From: UBA1189 sp045612065
GTDB taxonomy: Bacteria; Bacteroidota; Bacteroidia; Bacteroidales; Bacteroidaceae
Length of the DNA: 63,906 bases
Assembly (NCBI GenBank): GCA_045612065.1
Contig: JAZKYH010000011.1
Location: 1 to 63,906, forward strand
Reading direction: 5' to 3'
Each line of letters starts with the position of its first letter. The first letter of the stretch is position 1. This document shows positions 57,437-63,906 of the stretch, piece by piece. The notes under the pieces are model-generated. The model had not been told where the DNA came from, searched no databases, and saw only the letters and a program-made list of their open reading frames with translations. The translations under genes and the position numbers were made by a program.

Positions 57437-59665
57437 ATGATGAACGAAACAATATATACGGCCTTTTTCACTTCCGAGGAGTGGGAACTGAAGGAATCGC
57501 TTGAAGTACGATTGCATGAGTTGGCTGGCGATTGTATGCGCGATGATGATATGTCTCGTATTGAAGCCTTGCTTGCCGAGGCTATAGAAGCGGGGCACAT
57601 AGGACGCGACAGCTTCGGGCTGAATCCGCTCATAAACAATCTGCAGACAGCTATCATCGTAGTTGACGAGATGGGTATGCGTCGGGCAGCTATCGTGAGC
57701 ATCTTGCTTCATGATGTAGCCAAGAGCGGTCATATCAGCATTGAAGAGATTGGTGCACGGTTTGGAACCGATGTGGCCGGTATATTAAGAGGATTGGTGC
57801 GCACGGCAAGTCTCTACGCGAAGACTCCGTCGATTGAGTCGGAGAACTTCCGTAACCTGTTGCTTTCCTTTGCGGAGGATATGCGTGTAATCCTCATTAT
57901 GATTGCTGATCGTGTGAATACGATGCGCCAGATCAAGGACGCTCCTAACGAGGAGGCACGCTTGAGGGTTGCTAATGAAGCTGCCTATCTGTATGCTCCC
58001 TTGGCGCATAAGTTGGGATTGTATAAGCTGAAGTCTGAGCTCGAGGACCTCTCGCTCAAGTACACGCAGCACGATATGTACTACCATATCAAGGAGAAAC
58101 TCAATGCCACGAAGGCTGCACGCGACAAGTATATCGCTTCGTTTATTGACCCGATAGACAAGAAGCTGGCTGCTGCTGGCCTCAAATACCATATCAAGGG
58201 CCGTACGAAGAGTATCCACTCCATCAGTCAGAAGATGAAGAAGCAGAAGACCAACTTCGAAGGCATCTATGACCTCTTTGCCATACGCATCATCCTTGAC
58301 TCGGAGTATGAGAAGGAGAAGCAGGAGTGCTGGGCGGCTTACTCCATCGTGACTGATATGTATCAACCCAATCCCAAACGCTTGCGTGACTGGCTCTCTA
58401 TCCCCAAGAGCAATGGCTATGAGTCGTTGCACACCACGGTGATGGGACCCGAGGGCAAGTGGGTGGAGGTGCAGATACGTACTGAGCGCATGGACGATAT
58501 TGCCGAGCGCGGTCTGGCTGCCCACTGGCGATATAAGGGTGTGAAGAGCGAGACAGGACTGGACGAATGGCTCACGAGCATACGCGAGGCGTTGGAACAT
58601 ACCGATGAGGAGGGTGCTGAGCTGATGGACCAGTTCAAGATGGAACTTTATAAAGACGATGTCTTCGTGTTTACTCCCAAGGGAGACCTCTTCAAGCTGC
58701 CTCAGGGGGCCACGGTGCTCGACTTTGCCTTCCATATACATACCAACGTGGGCTGCCGATGCACGGGCGGTAAGGTCAATGGCAAGCATGCCCAGTTGCG
58801 TCATGTGCTGAGCAGTGGCGACCAGGTGGAGATACTTACCTCAAGCACGCAGACACCTAAGCAGGGATGGCTCGATATCGTGACTACCTCGAAGGCTCGC
58901 AACAAGATACGCCAGAGCCTCAATGAGATTGAGTCGCGCCAGGCGGCCTTTGCGCGCGAGACCATAGAACGCAAGTTCAAGAATCGCAAGATAGATTACG
59001 ATGAGCCCACGATGATGCGCATCATCAGGCAGATGGGTTATAAGCAGGTGAAGGAGTTCTACCAGAAGATTGCCGACGGCTCGCTCGATGTGAACCAGTT
59101 CATCGACCGCTACGTGCAGGCCATCGAGCTGGTGACCGAGCCGCACGACGTGACCGTACGTAGTGCCGAGGGTTACAGTATGCAGCAGGATGACCAGCTC
59201 AAACAGCATTTCTCGGGTGACGTGCTTGTCATCGACCAAAACCTCAAGGGCATCGACTTCAAGCTGGCTCAATGCTGCAATCCCATTTATGGCGACGAGG
59301 TGTTTGGTTTTGTCACTACGGGTGGCGGTATCAAGATACACCGTTGCGACTGTCCCAATGCAGCCGACATGCATGCACGCTATGGCTACCGTATTGTGAA
59401 GGCACGTTGGGCTGGTAAGAGCAAGGGGGCGCTCTATCCCATCACGCTCACCGTCATTGGACACGATGATATTGGTATTGTCAACAATATCACCTCTATC
59501 ATCTCTAAGGAGGAGAATATACAGTTACGTAACATCAGCATCAACTCGCACGACGGCCTCTTCTCGGGTACGCTCACTGTACTCATCGAGGAGAACGCCC
59601 GCCTGCAAGCTTTGGTGAAGAAGCTGCGCACGGTAAAAGGCGTGAAGCAGGTGAACCGTAATTGA
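57437..59665 (+). CDS. relA: RelA/SpoT homologue, probable (p)ppGpp synthase
   Basis: Protein of 742 residues with the long RSH layout: HD domain (40-200), synthase domain (240-370; GRTKSIHSISQKM, DLFAIRII, PKSNGYESLHTT), TGS (about 410-470; VFTPKGDLFKLPQGATVLDF) and C-terminal ACT (about 665-742). In the HD domain LLHDVAKSG stands where hydrolases have HDxxED, so both acidic residues are lost and degradation activity is doubtful. The starting codon could be either ATG of MMNE. A second RSH that hydrolyses the alarmone should exist elsewhere. Confidence 0.94.
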   Translation: MMNETIYTAFFTSEEWELKESLEVRLHELAGDCMRDDDMSRIEALLAEAIEAGHIGRDSFGLNPLINNLQTAIIVVDEMGMRRAAIVSILLHDVAKSGHISIEEIGARFGTDVAGILRGLVRTASLYAKTPSIESENFRNLLLSFAEDMRVILIMIADRVNTMRQIKDAPNEEARLRVANEAAYLYAPLAHKLGLYKLKSELEDLSLKYTQHDMYYHIKEKLNATKAARDKYIASFIDPIDKKLAAAGLKYHIKGRTKSIHSISQKMKKQKTNFEGIYDLFAIRIILDSEYEKEKQECWAAYSIVTDMYQPNPKRLRDWLSIPKSNGYESLHTTVMGPEGKWVEVQIRTERMDDIAERGLAAHWRYKGVKSETGLDEWLTSIREALEHTDEEGAELMDQFKMELYKDDVFVFTPKGDLFKLPQGATVLDFAFHIHTNVGCRCTGGKVNGKHAQLRHVLSSGDQVEILTSSTQTPKQGWLDIVTTSKARNKIRQSLNEIESRQAAFARETIERKFKNRKIDYDEPTMMRIIRQMGYKQVKEFYQKIADGSLDVNQFIDRYVQAIELVTEPHDVTVRSAEGYSMQQDDQLKQHFSGDVLVIDQNLKGIDFKLAQCCNPIYGDEVFGFVTTGGGIKIHRCDCPNAADMHARYGYRIVKARWAGKSKGALYPITLTVIGHDDIGIVNNITSIISKEENIQLRNISINSHDGLFSGTLTVLIEENARLQALVKKLRTVKGVKQVNRN

Positions 59666-59928
59666 GTGAAGAGGGAAAAGGGAAGAGGGAAAAGTGATGA
59701 TTTGGAACTAAAAGAGATAAAAAATGAGGTCAGTGATAACCGACCTCGGGGCGGTACACGGTCACTGCCCCTGTCCCTACACATTAGATGTGCATTGCAA
59801 ATATATATATATATATCCTTAAACAACATACTTGGGAGCAAGAAAAATACTTATTTGACACAAAAAGAGTGGGTTGCACAATATACTAACTCTTCACTCT
59901 TAACTCTTCACTCTTAATTCTTCACTCT
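59666..59928. repeat. Inverted ACTCTTM heptamer arrays around a hairpin-rich spacer
   Basis: Left: AGTGAAG, AGGGAAA, AGGGAAG, AGGGAAA, AGTGATG (59664-59698). Right: ACTCTTC, ACTCTTA, ACTCTTC, ACTCTTA, ATTCTTC, ACTCTTC (59889-59930), the complement. Between: GAGGTCAGTGATAACCGACCTC hairpin (59730-59751), AT repeats (59802-59816) and TTTGACACAAAAAG. No gene seen. Confidence 0.88.
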
Positions 59929-60783
59929 TCACTCCTCAAACCTCCTCAGCCCTTCTACGGTATTGGCAAAAAGGATGGCACCGTTCGAGGCCTCAGTGGC
60001 CTTCGCCATGGATATGCTGATGTTGCGGATGTGTGCGGCGAAGCGCTCTTCATCAGCAATGGCCACTTTTTCGGGAGTGCCGCATTTCAGTATGTCAAGA
60101 TAGGCCAGAACCGTCTCATAGGTGTTGAGCGTGTTCTCGGCACCGAAGTTGTACACTCCGCCGGGCAGCTGTAGGGTGTGTGGCATGTTGCGCACTACCT
60201 CGTCCACCCACGTAATGCCGCGATACTCTCTCGTGGCAAAGCGCAGTGGATTGCCTTGGTGCAGCGCCTCACGGATATTAATGACGAAGTTGTTGTGCGT
60301 GTGCATACCCTCACGTCGTGCGTCATACATCCATGTGGCACGCAGAGCCACACAATCGGGACATAGTTGCAAAGCACGCTCCTCGGCAAGTAGCTTATGC
60401 CGCCCATAGTGGTTCTCGGGAGCTACGGGAACCGACTCGCTCAGCAGTCCCAGTTCAAGATTGCCGTTATATACCTGGTCCGACGAGAAGAACACCAGCT
60501 TGCATTCCATCTCGGCTGCCACTCGGGCAAGGTTCTCCACACCCAGCACATTCACCTTATAGCTCTCCTCGGGATGCTCCTCGCAGTATCCAGTGTTGGA
60601 TATCGCCGCCAAGTGCACAATGGCTTCGGGGCGATATCGTTCCATATAGCTCTTCATGGCCTCAAGTGAGGTGATGTCAAACTCCCCATGTGTAGGGGTG
60701 AGCAACTCCCACTTACCACTCATCGCTCTCGCCAAACGACTCCCCACGAATCCGCTTGCACCGGTAATCAGAACTCTTTTCAT
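59929..60783 (-). CDS. NAD(P)-dependent sugar reductase, RmlD-like SDR
   Basis: About 284 residues from MKRVLITGASGFVGSRLAR, with the Rossmann GxxGxxG at the start, VHLAAISNTGYCEEHPEESY near 57-76, and the YGRHKLLAEE (YxxxK) active site near 126-135. It resembles dTDP-4-dehydrorhamnose reductase. An ATG at 60795 is also possible; the longest frame uses TTG. It lies far from rfbA, so a direct role in rhamnose synthesis is unproven. Confidence 0.82.
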   Translation of the reverse strand: MKRVLITGASGFVGSRLARAMSGKWELLTPTHGEFDITSLEAMKSYMERYRPEAIVHLAAISNTGYCEEHPEESYKVNVLGVENLARVAAEMECKLVFFSSDQVYNGNLELGLLSESVPVAPENHYGRHKLLAEERALQLCPDCVALRATWMYDARREGMHTHNNFVINIREALHQGNPLRFATREYRGITWVDEVVRNMPHTLQLPGGVYNFGAENTLNTYETVLAYLDILKCGTPEKVAIADEERFAAHIRNISISMAKATEASNGAILFANTVEGLRRFEE

Positions 60784-60827
60784 TATTCTTTTCATGTTTC
60801 TATGTTCAGTACTCAATAGCAAACAAC

Positions 60828-61415
60828 TCAAATAATCTCAAGTAGAGTCAAGCCATTTTCTCGCCCGACCGCATAGCGCAGACTTTCCTCTGAGGTGTCA
60901 TCGGCGCGTCGGAAACAATCCATGTATAGCAGTTTGCCTAATTGGAACTGTAGGCATGAAAAAGAATCCCCTACGTGTAGAGAACCATTGGTGACACTTT
61001 CTACGACAAAGCGGTAATCGCCCATATAACGCACCTCGCATATGCGGTCGGGCTGCCATCCGAGACGGATACGTGTGCCCACGTTGAGTGAAGAGACGGT
61101 CAGGATGTCCTTGGTGAAGAAGTCTGACTCACTGTTGTTTTGTTGCTTCAGATAGATGCAGTAGTTGTCCCAACTCTCTTTGTCTGCATAGCGTGCCAGC
61201 ACGTCAAGTGTGCGGCGCGACACCGTGTCGTAGTGGCGGGTCGAATAGCCCCACACGCGCTCGAGTGTAGTGGGGGAGATGTGTTCGTGCAGTGCCTCTT
61301 CGATAGACTCAGTAAGGGATACAAAGTCGGCGTGCGTATGTAGGGTGATACCAAACTTGTCCTCTACCTCTCTGCGCAATGCTGCAATCTCTGGAATATT
61401 TGCCTGTATGCTCAT
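60828..61415 (-). CDS. Uncharacterised protein, possible HTH domain, partner of the kinase
   Basis: About 195 residues from MSIQANIPEIAALRREVEDK; the frame is open further up to 61514 but that overlaps the divergent kinase start, and the -7 box TACTTTCG (complement of 61424-61431) fixes the shorter form with a leader of about eight nt. Residues 25-80 (EALHEHISPTTLERVWGYST then TLDVLARYADKESWDNYCIY) look like a Bacteroidetes helix-turn-helix module. The C-terminal part has a beta-rich, SH3-like flavour. Function not known; genomic pairing with the kinase suggests a shared process. Confidence 0.7.
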   Translation of the reverse strand: MSIQANIPEIAALRREVEDKFGITLHTHADFVSLTESIEEALHEHISPTTLERVWGYSTRHYDTVSRRTLDVLARYADKESWDNYCIYLKQQNNSESDFFTKDILTVSSLNVGTRIRLGWQPDRICEVRYMGDYRFVVESVTNGSLHVGDSFSCLQFQLGKLLYMDCFRRADDTSEESLRYAVGRENGLTLLEII

Positions 61416-61454
61416 AATGGCTGCGAAAGTAATCATTTTTTCGAAAAAATGCCG

Positions 61455-61462
61455 TATCTTCG
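61455..61462 (+). promoter_or_regulatory. -7 box of the Ser/Thr kinase gene
   Basis: TATCTTCG, 23 bases before the ATG. The divergent -7 box is only 23 bases away, so the two promoters share their upstream regions. Confidence 0.65.
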
Positions 61463-61485
61463 TTGCGAAAAGGCAATAAAAGACA

Positions 61486-62628
61486 ATGATCGAGAGTGAG
61501 AGTTTTCGTCCCATCAGCGCGGAGTTAGACTATAGCGGTCGGTACACCGATGTCGAACTCATTGCCACTACCTCCCATGCACGCCTCTATCGTATGCGTC
61601 GGGCAGGCCGACTCTTCATGGCCAAGACCACGATGAACGATGATGCGCGTAGCCTCGAACTCCTCCAACGCGAGTATGAACTCACCTTAGGACTCTCGCA
61701 TCCCCACATCATCCACGTCTATACCTACGAGGCAACCACTCCCGTGGGCCCGGCCATCATCATGGAGTATGTCGATGGATGCACCCTGACCGAGTACCTC
61801 ACCGAACACCCCAATAAGGCAGCTCGCCAGCGCGTGTTCGAGCAACTGCTCTCGGCAACCTCTTATCTGCACAAGTCCGGTGTGCTGCACAACGACCTCA
61901 AGCCCGACAATATACTCATCACCCGCACCAACCATGACGTGCGCCTCATCGACTTCGGCTTCTCCGATGACGACAGCCACGACAGGCTCCGCGCCCTGGG
62001 CGGTACACGAGGCTATGCCTCGCCCGAACTGGCAGCACAATCCCATGGCATAGACACCCGTAGCGACATCTACTCGCTGGGGCGCATCATGCAGCAGTTG
62101 TTCCCTGGCCGCTATGGGCGCATCGTAGGGCGTTGCACGCATCCCAAGTGTGAGCATCGCTATGCCGATGTCGACAGTTTGGCGCGTGCATGGAAATATC
62201 GTCGCCTCCCCCTCCAATTGGCCGGGGCACTGGCCATAGCAGTCCTAATCCTCCTGCCTACCTTATTATATATGGGCGAACGCCAGCAACGCTTGCAATA
62301 CACGCAGGCCATCGAACGCGAGCAGCAATTGGTCGACTCGCTCTTCCAGGTCATCGACACCTCCTTTGAGACACATTTCCAGTTGACGCTTGACTCTATT
62401 CACGCGATTAACATCTCTTCCGTGTCAGATCCCTATCATGCAGGAATGGCTATGATGAGCAACTATTACCATCGCACCATCCTCATCAAAGACGAGGCCC
62501 TTTCCGTTGTCACCGACAAGGCTATGCAGAGCCAGCTGGAGAGTTATGCCAATCACCTCTATTCTACCTATCAAACAGAACTCGTAGAGGCAGCCTCACA
62601 GTGGCTACCGGTGCAGTTTGATTGGTAA
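61486..62628 (+). CDS. Membrane-anchored Ser/Thr protein kinase
   Basis: Protein of 380 residues. Hanks-type kinase domain at 18-230: FMAKTT Lys near 47, LHNDLKPDNILI near 138-149 (HND instead of HRD), LIDFGFSDDD near 157-166, and GTRGYASPELAAQ near 176-188 with a conserved SDIYSLGRI. The glycine loop (IATTSHARLY) lacks the usual glycines. One membrane helix (LAGALAIAVLILLPTLLYM, about 246-264) leads to an outside domain of about 115 residues. Probably a sensor kinase, substrate unknown. Confidence 0.92.
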   Translation: MIESESFRPISAELDYSGRYTDVELIATTSHARLYRMRRAGRLFMAKTTMNDDARSLELLQREYELTLGLSHPHIIHVYTYEATTPVGPAIIMEYVDGCTLTEYLTEHPNKAARQRVFEQLLSATSYLHKSGVLHNDLKPDNILITRTNHDVRLIDFGFSDDDSHDRLRALGGTRGYASPELAAQSHGIDTRSDIYSLGRIMQQLFPGRYGRIVGRCTHPKCEHRYADVDSLARAWKYRRLPLQLAGALAIAVLILLPTLLYMGERQQRLQYTQAIEREQQLVDSLFQVIDTSFETHFQLTLDSIHAINISSVSDPYHAGMAMMSNYYHRTILIKDEALSVVTDKAMQSQLESYANHLYSTYQTELVEAASQWLPVQFDW

Positions 62629-62639
62629 AAAATATGTTT

Positions 62640-63036
62640 TCCCTTTTTTAGTTGAGGTGTCGGTGAGTCTGTGTAATGTGTTGATATAGAATAATTTGCC
62701 GACCGACACCCCAGGTGAGGGGTATCGGTCATCCCTATAGACTTTGGTTTAGCTGCTTTTTGACAAGAATTATCAAGGGCTTGACAAAAAAATATCAAAG
62801 GCTCTATCTATGCAAATTCCAATTTGGATGAAGGTAAACCCCAGTTTGGACAAAGAGAAACTCCAGTTTGGAGCCATCCAAACTGGAGCAAACTCAACGT
62901 GCACACCATCACCGACACCCCTCACTGGGGGTATCGGTCGATAAGTATCACACTTATAGTCGTTTACAAGGAATTACCGACACCTACACTAAAAACGGCA
63001 AACATAGGAATTCTTTGTTAACATGGGATAGTCAAT
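62640..63036. repeat. Gene-free region with paired hairpins
   Basis: Two copies of a CCGACACCCC/GGGGTATCGGTC hairpin (62699-62729 and 62911-62941). Between them, CTCCAGTTTGG (62861-62871) and CCAAACTGGAG (62878-62888) form a perfect 11-base stem, preceded by two more CCAGTTTGGA-like words (62821 and 62841). A TGACAAG/TTGACAAAAAAATATCAA stretch lies at 62760-62800. No credible gene. Confidence 0.8.
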
Positions 63037-63444
63037 CTAAAGAATCGCAGCAAGCAGCACGACGATGGGTACCAAGCTATCGACGGTAAACAAGATATCC
63101 GACGTGTTGGTGTAGCGACCTCTGTACAGGTGCTTCCCATCAAAGGTATAGACGATATCTGATGTGTTATCGTAGCGTCCCTTGTATACATGCTTGCCAT
63201 TCCAAGTGTAAAGGATGTCCGATGTATTAGTATAGCGCCCTCTGTAGACGTGCTTGCCGTCATAGGTATACAATATATCTGAAGTGTTCGTGTAACGCCC
63301 TCGATAAAGGTGCTTGCCATCCCAAGTGTATAGGATATCCGACGTATTGGTGTAGCGGCCTCGATAGAGGTGCTTGCCATCCCATGTGGTGGTGATGTCC
63401 GACGTGTTGGTATAGCGTCCCGAATGAATATGAATGCTTGCCAT
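63037..63444 (-). CDS. Tandem 20-residue repeat protein with C-terminal membrane tail
   Basis: Protein of 135 residues, not assigned. After MASIHIHS come six near-identical units of the form GRYTNTSDILYTWDGKHLYR (60 bases each); each ends in a short WDGKHLYR-type hairpin. The last unit passes into SLVPIVVLLAAIL, a hydrophobic tail that could anchor it in the membrane. A TACATTCG box lies on the minus strand (complement of 63472-63479). It is divergent from a WG-repeat lipoprotein, itself a repeat-containing protein with a similar N-G-K turn. Confidence 0.85.
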   Translation of the reverse strand: MASIHIHSGRYTNTSDITTTWDGKHLYRGRYTNTSDILYTWDGKHLYRGRYTNTSDILYTYDGKHVYRGRYTNTSDILYTWNGKHVYKGRYDNTSDIVYTFDGKHLYRGRYTNTSDILFTVDSLVPIVVLLAAIL

Positions 63445-63584
63445 AGTATAGTTACTTTTTCTTATCTGCTGCGAATGTAATCATTTTTTTTGAAAGATGT
63501 CGCACAATGATGATGTTTCTCTCCTTCGTTCAGTCATCTTAAAAAAGACAAAAAAAGACATCTCCAACCTGTCGACTTGTTTCA

Positions 63585-63592
63585 TACCTTTG
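63585..63592 (+). promoter_or_regulatory. -7 box upstream of the lipoprotein gene
   Basis: TACCTTTG, 84 bases before the ATG at 63677. No clear -33 box. Confidence 0.55.
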
Positions 63593-63676
63593 CAACACAA
63601 ACACAAACAAAAGACTGGGAGTATGCCGAAAATCCTATAAAGAGTAGGCGAAAAAAGTTATAAACAGTATTATATT

Positions 63677-63906
63677 ATGAAAAAAAATGTGTCACTTTTA
63701 TTCATGGCGTTGGTAACATTGGTTACATTAGTTTCATGTGGCGGTTCCAAAACAGGACCCGCAGAAAAGGTTCTCAAGAAGAAAGTCTACGCACAGGTTG
63801 TAAACAAGTACGAGTCTGTCGGGAATTTCGTAGATGGCGTTAGTTTGGTTAGCAATGGATGGAATCAGAAAGGAGCCATTAACGCGAAGGGAGAAGAGAT
63901 TATTCC
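63677..63906 (+). CDS. WG-repeat lipoprotein, N-terminal part
   Basis: Cut by the window end; about 76 residues seen. MKKNVSLLFMALVTLVTLVS then CGGSK is a signal peptide with a lipobox cysteine near residue 21. GNFVDGVSLVSNGWNQKGAI then NAKGEEII is the start of a WG repeat, a beta-hairpin unit. Likely an envelope lipoprotein. Gene length and C-terminus are outside the window. Confidence 0.88.
   Translation, partial: MKKNVSLLFMALVTLVTLVSCGGSKTGPAEKVLKKKVYAQVVNKYESVGNFVDGVSLVSNGWNQKGAINAKGEEII

Overview
The window looks like a chromosomal segment from a gut-type Bacteroidales (Bacteroides/Prevotella lineage). This rests on three things seen in the sequence: promoters of the Bacteroidetes TTTG-N19/20-TAnnTTTG (or TTCG) type with little Shine-Dalgarno signal, a UpxY-type antiterminator opening a capsule locus, and the Bacteroidales neighbourhood of smalltalk protein, histone-like protein, DUF4248 and VapE-type primase. 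Genus and species cannot be fixed from the sequence alone.

Layout. 1-2200: an ABC-2 type exporter (permease end plus ATPase) and rplU-rpmA. 2767-3936: purM on the minus strand. 4058-28949: a long plus-strand surface-polysaccharide locus with a strong promoter, an unusually long leader, UpxY, RmlA, a putative CDP-alcohol activation and transfer set (cytidylyltransferase-GHMP kinase fusion, CobD-like PLP enzyme, ornithine-cyclodeaminase-like reductase, LicD-cytidylyltransferase fusion, CDP-glycerol-type polymerase), an acyltransferase with an in-frame stop, a Wzx flippase, glycosyltransferases, a nitroreductase-like protein, a pyruvyltransferase, WecB, a PIG-L deacetylase, a GNAT/FemAB-like protein, a Wzy polymerase and several acyltransferases. 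29233-36024: the M15 peptidase / smalltalk / histone-like / DUF4248 / VapE-primase cluster. 36313-41294: further glycosyltransferases, an NTP_transf_5 protein and a WecG/TagA enzyme. 41959-43807: a GxxExxY protein inside 103-bp direct repeats and a split chromate transporter. 44196-63906: mostly housekeeping genes: prfC, a DUF4924 gene, ssrA (tmRNA), sugar kinases of wall recycling, ribE, prmA, a serine/arginine-rich secreted protein, a FadL-like porin, a RelA-type enzyme, an NAD-dependent sugar reductase, a membrane Ser/Thr kinase with a divergent partner, a 20-residue-repeat protein and the start of a WG-repeat lipoprotein.

The most striking structure is not a gene. Most non-coding gaps, and several coding regions, hold mosaics of short degenerate tandem repeats. 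The units are mainly seven bases long: GCTCANN, GTKTAGN, GGTTATN, TTAACGN, GACAACN and ACTCTTM. One family has a six-base unit (TTCGTY). The mosaics recur with the same order and junction words, often sit as inverted pairs around a gene or spacer, and have been inserted in frame into at least five genes. Three S23-like four-helix-bundle genes are each bracketed by such inverted arrays. Together with REP-like palindromes and other dispersed elements, this suggests a family of small non-autonomous elements that has also marked out the exchangeable modules of the capsule locus. That last step is inference.
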